DNA of 64,000 bases from Fasciola hepatica (taxonomy: Eukaryota; Platyhelminthes; Trematoda; Plagiorchiida; Fasciolidae): contig CANUEZ040000116.1 of NCBI GenBank assembly GCA_948099385.1, forward strand, positions 13,889,001 to 13,953,000, written 5' to 3'. The notes below the pieces were generated by a model. That model was not told the DNA's origin. It did no database searches and worked only from the letters and a program-made list of their open reading frames with translations. Of the stretch, positions 50,809 through 63,146 are shown in pieces. Made by a program: the position numbers and the translations under genes. Numbering within the stretch: position 1 is the stretch's first letter; every line of letters begins with the position of its first letter.

Positions 50809-51470
50809 TCAAAAGATTGGTTTCAATGATAAAATATTCCTGACACGTCCTGAACTTATATTTCCACCTATTTCTTTCCGTATTTCAAGGTCATGTGCCC
50901 GTTCGATGGTTGAAACCACGGCTGAGTAGGCGGATGATTGCATAGCGTTGAACTCTTCTACGATTTCACTGTTCGGTTCTTCTTTAACAGGCTCACGATT
51001 TTGTACAACTGTGCAGTTAACTTCATCTTCCACAGGGTGATCGGACATACCAAACTCTGGGTGAGCTGTTTTGCCATCCTCTCCTATCGGGGCCTTCTTT
51101 TCATTAAACTGACTCAAAACAGTAATCTTTTATTTTCTGCAGCACGTTCGTAGGGTCTCCTTGGGATGAATTCACGTCCAAAAACAGTGTTATCAATAAA
51201 CGTTTGACTGCATCTCTCACACAGTACCGGAACATGGTCATTTAATACTGGTTTGGTAACAAAAATAGCCTCATGAGGACGGAAAAATCCCGAAACATCT
51301 GCCTCCACAAAATCTGTTCATCAATCGTGGTACCAGAACAGCGCATATTCTCGACATATTCATTGGCAAATTGCCTCGGAGTTGTTCATACTCCTCTGAG
51401 ACCACGTCTTGCAACCGCCCAATAGACCTACTAAGAAATCCCTTCTGCCTTCGAACCAACTTGATCCATT
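50809..51470 (-). pseudogene. Coding-like stretch across shifted frames, unidentified
   Basis: Three consecutive minus-strand frames follow each other: 51,459-51,271 (RLQDVVSEEYEQLRGNLPMN), 51,308-51,114 (LCERCSQTFIDNTVFGREF) and 51,117-50,809 (GEDGKTAHPEFGMSDHPVED, then acidic VKEEPNSEIVEEF). The first and third are in one frame and the middle one is shifted. Composition changes from basic to acidic and looks protein-like, with a single CxxC. It could be a decayed retroelement structural gene or exons of a host gene. I cannot name it. Confidence 0.3.
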
Positions 51471-53609
51471 TGTATTAAAAGCGATAGTTTATATAAGAAG
51501 CATAGTGGTCATTGCCTAATCCTGGACCACGAACTGATTGGTCCACCCATTATTCACAACCAGCTTTTGTGACTGGTTAGTTTGGCTACGAACCCAGTTG
51601 GTTCATTTGTTTAGGGCAACTGATGGTATCTAATTGGTCCCACGGTTCCCTTTCCTGGCTCCAGCTTTTTTCGGGATTCAAGGCAGGCAAAGATGTTCTG
51701 TCTGCCCACCAAACCGTCGTCATGTCTTCCACGTGAACTAGACTGTCTATTGGCGATGTGGCCCTTCTTTACCCTAGCAGCAGATGCATCAACCGGGTTC
51801 CTACACTCATATCCACGAACAATAATTATGGCGGTCTAAAGTCTGCCACGACGTACTCCTGATTGCTCCTCGGCTAAGGCAAACAAAAAAATAGATGATG
51901 TCGGACCAGCTCAAACCACCAAAACAGTTGCTATATAAACTGCACTTCTTAAACTCATCTTCAGACTAGGATAGATTCGCACAAATGATGGGTATAATAG
52001 TAGCATCGTTGGTTTGAAAAGATGTTGTCTGGCTGGCTAGCTGACTGGATAATGGGAACAGTGGTGCTATGGACTAGACATAGAAAGGGGAGGTTCACAA
52101 TGGGATCATTTATTTGCATAGGCTGGACAGAAACGTGTCTGGGCTACGGTCTCGGTGTTTTAGGTCACAGCATTGGGAATAATCTCCTACTACTCATTTG
52201 CAAATAAACTGGAAATTGGCTTTTGGGAAAGAAGTGGCGCACTGTTAAATCAAAACCAACTGCTTCAGCTGTCACCAGATATCATCGGTGGACTTAGCAT
52301 CTTCGGATATCTGTGGAATTCTTCAAATCCGTCTTGATTCCGAGGCCTGGAGAGGAGTATGCATCAATGGAGCATTGCTACTTCGAATTCGAAGTTGACG
52401 GCTTGCCTATAACTCAGCGTATTTCTTAACTACTCGGTCGTATTACCAAGTAGAAGATTCGTGTTTTACTGTGTTACATTTGTGATAATGCTCAATCCAT
52501 TGTTGTTAAATGATTCCTTCTATCTTTCTTTCGGGTGCAGGATAATCATAGAACCTCTCATAAGTCCATTAGAGAAACCCGTCGCTTGATTTTTTTGAAC
52601 ACTGGTTCTAGGCAACGTAAACCCGGTCACCCCCCCCCCCCTGCCCTAGTCTTGGGTACATGCTCGACAGCTCTACTTGTGATATGATCAGTACACGTTG
52701 CTCAGACTAAGTAAGTTACAGATGGAGAGTCGATCTTGCGTCCCACTCGCATACATGCACACACGTCACACGGACGCTATTCAATCCAGCGCTGACGGCC
52801 GTAGCCAGTTAGACTTCACTACTGAACTTCGTAGACTTGCTACGTGATTCAGTTAATCCTGATTGGATAGCATGCGCCGACAGTGCTTGTTAGGGGCAGT
52901 GATTAAACAGTTTCCTTAGTTTTATAATAAGGGTTTACTCCCATTGTGACAAACTTACTTACTTCACCGGATAAACAAGCTGCTCCAGTGACACAAAGAA
53001 GATAAATATCACTATAAAAGAGGTTCGAGCGCGCCTTATGAGAGTGTCTTCCATCCGGTCTCACGGAGAAATACCAACGAAATCTCCTCCATCGGACGAA
53101 CAGAGAAGACTCCAGTCGGTGGATAGGAGCGAAAGTATGCTCTATATATAGTGATACCAAAACAGTATCGATATGAGAAATGCACACAAAGCAAACGGAC
53201 GCAAAGGCTAAGTAGAGAGAGAACCACGAGCGTGTACGGTAGGCGAAGAACCGAAAACGAGATCGACGGAAACCTCGGAAAAGTCAGTTCACTTAGACGT
53301 AAGCAACCGAACAAAACAGTGAGGTCAAAACCAAGAGTCCGAAAAGATCGCATAGAAAACAAATGCAAAATGTTGTCCAGAAAGCGGTCGTTTTCTCAGA
53401 ATGATGGAGGTCACTACATCACAATGCCAAAATGATCAGTCTTCACTCAAGGCTGGTGCTGAACGCATAAAAACGCTTGATATCGTAACTGAAACTGGTT
53501 TCACCACAATTGGACACCAGAGGATATTGAAACTTTGAAACTGCTGTGAAAATTGTCGTAGACAATACGGAAATGTATTTAGAAGTGTAAAGCAATGTAA
53601 TATAAGCGA
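51471..53609. other. Stretch without recognisable genes
   Basis: A 12-C run is at 52,630-52,641. Opposed frames of 94-110 codons overlap at 53,036-53,435, and the plus one is very basic. No motif was recognised. Confidence 0.4.
52630..52641 (+). repeat. Poly-C run of 12
   Basis: Uninterrupted C tract. Comparable runs of 10 occur at 59,456-59,465 (C) and 63,017-63,026 (G). Confidence 0.85.
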
Positions 53610-53611
53610 GA

Positions 53612-53775
53612 GCTGGCAATGGCCAAACGGTTGTCATAATGGGCTTTCAACCATTATGCCCCGGGTTAGAATCCTGCTTCCATCACCGGTCACTCCCAAA
53701 GTGGCACCTGCTAAGTGACCGCGAAATCCTCGCTGGAATGTTGTATAGCTATTAAATTATAAAAGTGAATAAGTG
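53612..53775 (+). mobile_element. tRNA-derived SINE, second family
   Basis: A box TGGCCAAACGG at 53,620-53,630 and B box GGTTAGAATCC at 53,664-53,674 (one change from GGTTCGAATCC) have tRNA-like spacing. CTGCTTCC follows, as after the B box of the 40.6 kb SINE. A body and an A-rich end (about 53,750-53,790) follow. Head sequence differs enough from the 40.6 kb copy to be another subfamily. Confidence 0.6.
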
Positions 53776-56700
53776 AAAGAAGTAAAAAAGGACTATTGGG
53801 CGATAACATTACGATGAAGAGGCAGGAACCTCGGTAACATACAGGATTACTTAAACTTTTCGGTAATATATCTGCTTTCTCCATCTTGACTTTACTGGTT
53901 TGGAACGACGGTTCCATTGATCCAACAGCTTTTTCACACTAAAAATGTTTCCATTCTCCGCAAGACTTTCCACTAATCTACAATTTTACATACAGAAGTC
54001 TAAATTATCGAAAACAACCCGATGAGCTTGGAGAAATACACTAGTCAAATGTCTGAAAACCACAAATGTGATGGTTTTATCAAACCTCCGGGTATTTCCT
54101 CTCCCGCTCAAAAATATAAAGCTGAGGTATACACACCCCATGAAACTTGCTGATTGAAGCCCTACTCCGGAACGTAGATCTAGTATTTCACCGACTGTGA
54201 ACATCCAAGATACCGATTTATACTAAATTCAAAAATAGATTTCGTCGTTTTGTGTTGGCGATGCCAATTCTGGTTTATTCACTAATAAATTGTACTGCTT
54301 TCAATCGATTCCTGGGAATCTTCAGGGACAAATTTTATTTAGGTAGACTGGACGACTTTCACGGTCTGCAATGAACAATAGATCATGTTCATCATTGCGC
54401 TGGTCAATACAATAGCCGATAGCACTTCTTTACTGGTCAGAGGTCCCAGACAGAAGCATGATTTATACTGCTAACTAAAATCATGCTTAAGAGAGGTACA
54501 CTGAAGCTAGCTGTGCACTTGAAACTGTCACTCAGCTTGTAAGAAAAATGGCTCAAACTTGTCTCCTTCATGCTTCATTGTTTTCTTCTGATTCAGTCAC
54601 TTTTAGAGCATCTGGAAGTACAAGAGAAGAAAACTCAGTGTTAGTGGCGGCTACTTAAACGCTTTTGACGGTCTACAAAGGTCCCTAGCAACAAATAGCT
54701 GTCCTCCGTTTCGTCTTGGGCTTGATTTGACTTCGTTTTAGGCGGCTGGCATGAAAAAAGAACCAGTGGGGATGTTTAGGCAGTGATAAAATCGAACAAC
54801 ACTTTCCCTATGATGTGAAGGTCTTTCCACTGTAAGTGCATTTTGGCAGGCCTTCCTTCTGTCGGAATGGGCTCAAACAGTTGAACACGATCTTCAGGCT
54901 CATACAAGATGGTGGAAATAGTCCTTCTTTCGACTTTGAGCAGTCTTTACATACTGAAGTGCTGACTGATGACTTCAAAATGAACTGGACTGCAAACATC
55001 TGATCAAAGTTGCTGCCTTACTGTGGTGATTGTCTTTGCGTGCTCCAATGATCCCGAAGACTGTACCGACTGGAGTGCAAAACACTCTTTCAGGGTCACT
55101 CATATAGGACAGGCAGAAGACGAGCATCCAGACAAATGCAAAATGCCACTATGAGAGGGGGTGGTGGATTTTTCCTTTGTCAGCAAGCTCTCTACATATA
55201 ATCAACAGAAGCTCGTAGACGGCAGCGTGACGTGCTCGAATGTGACCAGCCGCTGAATGTGGACATTGCCTTTTGCCTCCTACTCGGATTTCCTGAGTGG
55301 GGTAAAAGTCAGTGGGATGCTCTGGCCATAGTTGACTGTCAGACCGCCATCGAAAAGGCATAAGAACTGCTAGCTTGGTCACCGGTTCACAACAAAAACT
55401 TGTTTTTGCCCGACAGGTAGCACTTGGTTAGGCTCGGGTTAGAGGTACTACCTCGAACAGAAGGCAGAGAGACACTGAGGACACGACTTCGTACCTTAAC
55501 CCCAAGACTGTTGATGAACAGTTCCTTTACATACACCTCTTATAGACAGGTGGAGTTCGAGATATCCACTAGGCCGGCTCATTTCTTGCAAGAGCTAGCC
55601 GCATTAGAGTAAGTAAACTTCGGATGAACGATGAGGCAAACAGAATTTCCGGAGCAGTACCTGATAGAGGGATACCTGATGGTAACCGCAGTTCACGTTT
55701 GATTGGCTTGCAATGGAACGTCCTGCCGGTTAATGTTTGGGCGGAGGCTCTATGCAGAAAGAGACAACGTGGTAGGGCTACGTCCAGTTGATCGAGGGTT
55801 TCCTGTCCAACGGACGTATTGAACAGCTCTTTCACAGCCAGATTCGGTTTCTCCACAAACCCACGGCCTTCACGGTTGTAAACCATGATTCGAGTCTCCC
55901 GTATGTTTGAGATGTGGCACATCTCTTTCAAACACTGACCCCTGGTTTGAGTTAAGTTGGTGCGGTACACTCCAGCAAAAAAAATCATTCAGGGAAGACG
56001 GGATTACATACTGCCCGGAAATCAGAGTTAGTAAACTGTACCGCCTCATACCACACTGTAAAGTGAGTGACCATCACTAGTATGTGGCAACTGTCCGCAA
56101 GAGTTGGTGGCAAAGGTGTAACTATATAAATTTCCCAAGATTTTATTTGGAAAGCCAGAATTCGTGGGCCTTAGCAGAGCTCAGATGACAAATCTAGGAT
56201 GGTTAGATTGGCCAAACTCCGTGCAAGCAACACGAAAATTATCCACCTCTCATAGCATATGGGTCTATCAAAATAGACTGCGGGCCACGTCTAGGAGCTT
56301 TACCTGACGAGTGATCAAGTTACTCGTGTCGACGTTGGAGAATCGTGACTATCGCTGCGGATGAGACGATGTACATTAACGAGCAGTCAGTGATTTAAGA
56401 AAGTGAGCACAAAGTCCAAATGCTGTGGATGAGGTAATTTGTGCCACTTATTTCGGATGACGACGGTTGGGGTTGATTACTCTATAAAAGATCGTGTACT
56501 AATTGAAGATTTGGATTTGTAGATTGAAGAGCAACCAATTCCACATTTTCAGGCTCATTGCGTGTCATTCTTCCAACCTCGAGGCGGTACAGGAGGAACA
56601 GTTACGAACTAAGCAGTTCCGAAACCGAGAGACAACATCAGTTTTACTAGATTTCCATTCGACCCCATGGACCGACTGACATTCATACATTTCAACCATT

Positions 56701-57636
56701 TTATGCCTAATCAGTCATTACATTCAGCTGATGGCGAATTGATAATTCCTTCCATTGACATTGAGAAAGAGATTTAGCAGATGCTCTTCAGTGCTATCTC
56801 ATATTTAACAACAACGGCCGACACGATCAAGAAAGCCTCCAATACTGACTAGGCCTTGTGATTCTGTTCTCCATCTTTCATCTGGGTTAGGTTGGAATAT
56901 CATCATACGCTATCACCCGTTCTTAAGATCCCCGTTACCTTGAAGATAGGAGAACTCCATAAGCTTGATTTCTAGAGTCGGCTTCAGGTCCAAATATAAC
57001 CTGCTTCATAGGAGTAGTTTGAATATGTCAGGGGGAAATGAGTGTTCTTACGGGAAGATGAATGAATTTTGAATGCGAATAACAAATCAAAAGAAAACCA
57101 GACGTGGTTTAATGCTGTCATCGGTTAACTTTGTGATCTGTCGCGAAAGATATGAGGTGGATTCACGCTGACGCGAGCTCGAGCGCAACCAAATCCGCTG
57201 AACTCTTACTTTGATCACGGACAATTTGGTAAACGCGTGTTCTAATGTTGCCCAAATATAAAACCGATCTTCATGCTTTGTACCGATAATTCTCTCATCC
57301 TCTCAGATGCACCGTTCCGGTTAGTCTCGTTGAAAAATATTGTCTCATGGCATTCAGCGAGTACAATTCCCCTGGATACTCTGAAGCGATGGTCAGTTTT
57401 TGACCGGAGGATTTTTTAATAGTTGTCGTTTACTTTAGGTCAACCTTTTCAGTTCAGTTCATTGAACCATAAGCCTTGCATTCCTGTGCTTTAATTTCAA
57501 TGGCAAACCTCCAGTCTCGGCCAACCGAGTAAGAAGTGTAAATCACGAAGACAAAGAAAGATTTAGAATGCAATTACGTCACTGACTGCAACTCCCAGCC
57601 ATATCACCTAAAGTCTCCAACCATCTGGTAGTCGTT
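53776..57636. other. Stretch with weak coding-like segment only
   Basis: On the minus strand one frame runs from 55,988 to 55,149 with only three stops in 280 codons, including an uninterrupted 139 codons (55,988-55,569). The best-defined part reads LAVKELFNTSVGQETLDQLD. The opposite strand is also partly open. I recognise no family, and the statistics are borderline. The rest shows nothing. Confidence 0.35.
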
Positions 57637-58620
57637 TCAGGTGGGCCCCAACCAACATGTATAAAAAAGTCCTATTTGATCAAGTCCACCGGTCAAGGTT
57701 TTCATACCTTTCTGCCATGTCATGGACTGACCCTCTCGACCTACCTTATTACCATTACATGTCTCGGAGAACAGCGTAGGCTGAGGAAGTCTACCGGTGG
57801 GTATGTGAAGCACATGTCCCAGCCACCTTAATCTGTTCAGAATCGATAGATGTATCAGTGTCTGATCACTGGTTCCTAACACGCTACGTCTCAACCTTAC
57901 AATACTTATACCGTGCTCCCACCATATTCGAGCAATGCTCGTATACCGGCAGTTTACGCCTAACCTCAACGGCAACGTTTTTGAGTAGTATAAACAAGCG
58001 GACCTTACCGCCGCTGTGTTCACTCGATCCCTTGATAGACAATCGGGTGCCAATCCTGCGCCATAGATGACTGAGATTAGTAAAAGCCAGTCGCTCCTTC
58101 TAATTTAGCTAGAACTTATTCTGCCAAGACACTTCATGGTGTAGAGCCAGCCCATTCTTGTTGCCGTATTTAACACTTTGAAGGTGGAAAACCTATCATC
58201 AACATTGATGCTCTGTTGTTTAGGCTATCTAGAAATGCTTGCAACTTGGCTGAATCTTCAATCAGGGAAGCATTGTCGTCCGCGTATTCGAAGTCAGACG
58301 GTTTACTGCCTGAGAAGAGATAGATGCCAATTTTCTCATACGAGAATAAGGCTATCTCAAGAATGGTTCCGATTATGAAAGTGAAATGAAAGAGCTAAAG
58401 AGAGCGACCCTGACGAACACCGATTCTTGTAGTGTACTCGTGTAGAAGATTGCCGTAAGCCCAGACTCGGATTCTGCTATTTGCATACAATGGCATAGGT
58501 TGACACATCCTTCCGTGAGATGCAGTGTCAGAAAACTGTGCGGTCGATGGAATCGAAAGCCTTTTCTAGATCAAGGAAAACAGAGATTGTGGGCCTACGT
58601 AAGGTGTACCTTTATCCTTA
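57637..58620 (-). pseudogene. RTE-type LINE, RT palm to C-terminus, decayed
   Basis: On the minus strand FLDLEKAFDSIDRTVF lies at about 58,580 (RT motif A). GVRQG follows at 58,407-58,421, then FEYADD at 58,275-58,286 with the catalytic box intact, then FPPSK. The 138-codon frame 58,053-57,637 has RVNTAAVRSACL, SIARIWWEHGIS, LNRLRWLGHVLH and MTWQKGMK, the RTE C-terminal signature. Fragments lie in different frames with many stops. The 5' half is missing. Divergence from the 34-37 kb copy is large, so it is another subfamily. Confidence 0.85.
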
Positions 58621-59117
58621 GATTTCCACGTCTTTCACGTAAATGTAAGTGAGAGTATGGGGTCTTCCTGGAAACACGTCATCAACCCGTGGACGAGGTG
58701 TTGTGTGAAAACTAACCGATGACAAGGCCAGTATATCCCACATAGAAATGCAATCGTGAGGGGTGTGCCCATGAACCAATCTGTCCATCACACATCACTG
58801 TTCACATCAAAAATTCACAGACAACCTACTGCTCACCCTTCACACCAACCAGCCAGCCAAACAGACATGATGTACTGTGATCCGACCTAACCAATAACAT
58901 CTACGCACCGCGCTGGACAGTCAGTGACAACTTCATAAGTGTCCACGTATTCCTTGCATTATGCTATAAAAAGTATTGATTTTGGTTACAAGAATACTGT
59001 TTTCACACTTGTTCGTTGTTACTTCATTTGGGATTGGACGACTGGGAAACCACTGACCAGGGATAATTCAGAGGTTTGCGCATAGACACAACAGGACTTG
59101 GCACAAAGGTAACAATA

Positions 59118-59175
59118 ATGGTTTTGGAAAATCCACTTGCATTCGCCACATCGAAAAGTCGGACTCGGCGAGCCG
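59118..59175 (+). repeat. Second copy of the hairpin-element arm and loop
   Basis: TTTTGGAAAATCCACTTGC, then ATTCGCCACATCGAAAAGTC and GGACTCGGCG, match the left arm and loop of 18,910-18,962 with few changes. The second arm is not present here, so either this is one end of a longer parent element or the second arm was lost. Confidence 0.65.
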
Positions 59176-61576
59176 GAAAAAATTAAAATGTATTGTTGAT
59201 GATTACTAGCAGGGTCGATGAAGATACGTCACAGTATTTCCGTAGGTTTTCAGTGATTGGCTGAACTTAGATATTGCACGATGAATCTCCCCGTGACAGC
59301 ATTGACCCTCCAGGTTCTCGCTCCCACCGTCCATTGTCGACACCGATTAGAACAGAGTAGATAAAAGGTCTTTCAATGAGTATTTTTGCTCCAGTATTTA
59401 TTTGTAAACCGAGCGGTCAGTTGAAATGTATTTGTTTATCTCTGCCTTCACCTCGCCCCCCCCCCACTACCACAAACAGAAACTGATATGAGCGTACACA
59501 TTTCATGGTAGCTTTCAAAGTCAGAGGTAAAAGAAGTTCTGGTTTTTTGTTTGTTTTTGTGTAATTTGCATGAAATTCAATGTGATTCAGTTCCTTTTGT
59601 CGTTGTTGTCATTGCGTAATCAATACGGATGAAAATCAGATTTAAAATTGGAGCAAAAATGGGCGATAACTGGAACAATACAAAAGCATTTTGAGTGCTA
59701 TGCTTCATTGGAACTTGCTTCTATTTACTCCAAGGTTGAAGTAGATTTTTATTGTAAACAGAAATTCTTAGCACCAGACCGGTTACAAAATAGAGTTGCT
59801 TTTTGTTTTCTTTCTGTTATGTGAATCAAAGTGATAAACAGGATAAACGCAATGGGTCGATGAAATCACAGCAGCACCAGGGTAGATGAACTGTCCATAG
59901 ATAGGTCAGTCTATTCATTCCACCGTTGAACAGAGAGAAAGGTTACATGAAGTTTGAAGAGCGGAAGGTGATGAGGCCTTTCCGACAACACTACTCGACA
60001 CATTTTCACAGAAGGTGTACTTGATGCTTCTTTCTCTTGGTAACGCGTATTACATCAGTGACTCATTGGAAGGGAAATCGAACAGAGTATTTTAGAGAGA
60101 CAAAGTATTTCGTGGTAACGTAGAATGGGAGGAAATCACCAGACGGTACCGAAGGCTCTACACTTGAAGTTCAGGACTGATCGGCATTACGGCGGGTGGC
60201 TTAACGTTCAACCTGATCCAGGACAAAAATTAAAGAATGGAAGTAGCAGAACCTCAGATTTGGCCATATCTTTCGTGGGTAAGTTATATTTGGGTTCGTT
60301 ACAATACAAAAAGCTGAGCTGGATTAAACGGACTTCTCACTTGGGGCAAAAATGTTACTTCTCTTGCAAAACCTAAGATGATTTGAGAAACCTGCAAAAA
60401 ACTGAAGATAGTCCTATCCACTGGCTAGTTGTGATTGGTATCTGCTGCGAACTTTGAAAAGAACAATAGAAGCAACCGTATACAGAAATCGCAAGAGAGG
60501 AAATCTCCGTCTGACTGCATTCTGTCCTTTTGATTAGGGCTGCAGCCGGTCTACTCCTCAGGAGACTTTCAAGTCTGCTAGCGAGTTTCATTATAATTAA
60601 ACGCTCTGGTCTATTTTATGCCTGTGTCTTCAAGCTTCCATTTCAAGAAAGTGAAATAACTTTCCTCTGCAAAGCGGTGCACGGCTTTTTGGTCGCTGTA
60701 TGATACTGAAAGCCCATATCTCATTCTGGAGTTTAGGACAGTCCCAAAACCAAATGATACGCAGTATAATAAATACGTGTTGATGGATTTTCTCATGAGC
60801 ACTAACAAGCTGTATCATCATTAAATTGCCCCGCCACACGACAGAGGGCTTTCCTCTTCTGGCCTGCACGTTTGAGGGTTCAGTTTTGAAACGTTCACCC
60901 CACAGTGCATCTTAAATCGATACTGACAAATGCTGCAAGTTCACTATTGCTATGGGATAGCTATTTGGAAAATCCCGTTCATTCATTGTTTTTCTAAATC
61001 CATTTTCGTGGGTCAGAGATATTTTCCCCCTTTCACCGGTAAAATTACCCAGCCATTGAAGGTGATAACATTTTAACAACTTCGTGTGAGAAGATCCTGG
61101 AGGTTACTAGGGGCCATGACATTTCCTAGTTCGACCACTTCACTACAATTTCACTTTATATGTTCAACGACTGACTTCGTTGTCTGCTCTGTCTACATTA
61201 TTAAGATCATTTTATATTTGTACGGCCCACACTGGCTGCCTGCTTTATTCCCTGGTTTGCTTGCTAAAGGTTTTTGCACCTATGGAGAAATGCATTACAC
61301 ATCGTTTTTGGTATAGTGGGATCCTTCAGATCAATTTACCTATTATATTTGAGGAATACAGATCGCCGAACCAGGTCGATTTCAATGATTCATACTCAGG
61401 CCGTTAGGTCACAGTATATTATGATAAGGTAATGGATTGAACCAGCTGGAACAACAGGTGGACATGATAAGGATTATTTGTCACAAAAAAGTGTGGGTAG
61501 GGCTTAACTGGGCCATTATTCGGTATCACTCTCACCTATTTGTCTAATTGGCTCAACTAACTAATTTGTCTTAATA
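59176..61576. other. Stretch without recognisable genes
   Basis: Short frames only (up to 83 codons). A run of 10 C is at 59,456. No transposon motif was found. Confidence 0.4.
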
Positions 61577-61650
61577 TACGGTGATATTATGGTATGAGTA
61601 TGAATCACTGAAAACGAGCTCATTCTCCATTCTGTGTTCTCTCGAGGTGT
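61577..61650 (+). repeat. Penelope-like 3'-UTR fragment
   Basis: GGTATGAGTATGAATCACTGAAAACGAGCT and the following TTC.CCA...TGTGTT match 5,965-6,020 behind the GIY-YIG fragment. No coding part precedes it here. Confidence 0.5.
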
Positions 61651-62325
61651 TCATTGGATATTTTCCAGCCATTGTAACTCACCCAAGGTTTTCTTGAAAA
61701 CTGCTGCATTACCACTCACATTTACTTTATCCAGATCACGGTAAACGTTCCTTTTTCAATATCTACTGGGGCCCATTGTAAACACCTGTCTGCCAGTGTC
61801 AATGCCTACAAAGTGTGCACAGTTCTCTATCGCATCGGTATCCCTGCAAACGCAAACAGTTTCACACATGCGCGAAAAACTAGAATAAGCTGAACGCTAT
61901 CTTCATTCGTTTAGGTTTTTAACTTGATTCTACTGTGTTTGAACTAGAGTGGCTATGTAGCTAATGAGCATTCATCAGACTTTAATAATTTTTCGATTGA
62001 TCATGCCTCTCTAATACTTGAGCCATCAGCCACGAAGGACATTGTTGCAAGATACTGTAAAATGTTTTTTCGGCTTAACTCTGCTCCCGTTAGAAATGGA
62101 AAAAAACGGACTGGAGCTCTTAAATACCGGTGTTTACAAAATACTAAACTATAATTCGCATATGGGCGTAAGATAAAACTTTCTGAATCCTAAACAATGC
62201 TAAATTATCGAGAATGGAAATCTTTATACCGGGAGAAAGTATTTGTTCGAGGAGTAATTTTTTAAATTTTTGTTTCCTGTACCGTAGGAAAGTGGGAATC
62301 TGCGAATTCATGCCATGAGATTGCA

Positions 62326-62901
62326 AATTATTTTGGTCTTTCAGGACCTCCAGTTAGCAGATCGGTTGAGCAATGGAAATTCATCATCTGGACTGATGAA
62401 TTATTGTTCTCGTTATTCAAACATGGTCGTTGAAGGCATGTTCGGAAGCAAATCTCTGAAAGTAATAAGAGTGGTCTGATGACAGCAACAAGGCAGAAAA
62501 ATGCAGGTTCAGTGCATGTCCAGGGAGCCATCTCGTGGGATGGTACAAGATAGCTGGTAATTATGGACAGCATCACTAATCGTAGAGTTTACTCAGAAGT
62601 CCTGAAAAGGTACTAGATGCCGCCGTAGAACACAACTATCAAATTGATATTCCAGGACGAAAGTACGCTTACCCATCGTTCCCTTCTCGTACCTGGGTTT
62701 CAAGTGTATCAAGGAACAAAGAAACTCCTGTGACCAACCCGATCTCCTTCTATTAATCCAGTGAACTTGTGTGGGGTCAGCTTGGGAAGAAAGTGGATTA
62801 CAGGTGGCTACACAAAGCTCCAGGCGAATCGCAGACTGCTTTGAATGACTAATGGGATGGTACTCTACAAAATAGTAGAAGGCGTTTGACAGTGGGGATG
62901 A
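62326..62901 (+). pseudogene. Tc1-type transposase catalytic domain relic
   Basis: One frame reads WKFIIWTDELLFSLFKHG (first catalytic Asp at 62,395), VHVQGAISWDGT, VIMDSITNRRVYSEVLKRY, IFQDESTLTHRS (second Asp) and SPSINPVNLCGVSL, then ends QANRRLL and IVEGV. These match the Tc1 order 'WSDE', 'GCFSWNG', 'FQQDNAPAHTS', 'SPDLNPIENLWG'. The third catalytic Glu (NPIE) is missing because NP-V-N is one residue short. About seven stops occur but no frameshift until the end. The N-terminal DNA-binding domain and the terminal inverted repeats were not found. Confidence 0.85.
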
Positions 62902-63078
62902 ACTGACGGGTAAATGCTGAGTGGCCTTTTGATAACGATTACACTAATATAATAACAACAAAACATTTCGATTTTAACAAAGTATATCACTGAGGTGCAA
63001 AGCTTCCGGGGAGTGCGGGGGGGGGGCTTTTTGGCAAACAGAGTGTAGTGATGAACCTAACCAGACCAGCCAAATAAA

Positions 63079-63146
63079 CCCCCGTAGCCTGGTAGTAAGA
63101 AGGTTGACTCAGGATCGTTCAGCTCCAGTTTGAGTCCCAATGGGGG
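63079..63146 (+). repeat. tRNA-like sequence (SINE head or tRNA pseudogene)
   Basis: 68 bases begin CCCCCGT and end ATGGGGG, which form a 7-bp acceptor stem (one G-T). TGGTAGTAAGAAGG resembles an A box, and GTTTGAGTCCC (63,128-63,138) a B box. The T-stem is eroded, so it is not a functional tRNA. It may be the head of a third SINE family, but I see no tail. Confidence 0.55.

Noticed and set aside
54808..54999. Cysteine-containing frame suggesting C2H2 zinc fingers (CKDCSKS, CTYSGKTF)
   Set aside because: The cysteine and histidine spacing is wrong and the histidines are absent.
58700..59060. Possible solo LTR with a TATAAAAAG box
   Set aside because: I could not find matching TG...CA ends, a target duplication or a primer-binding site.
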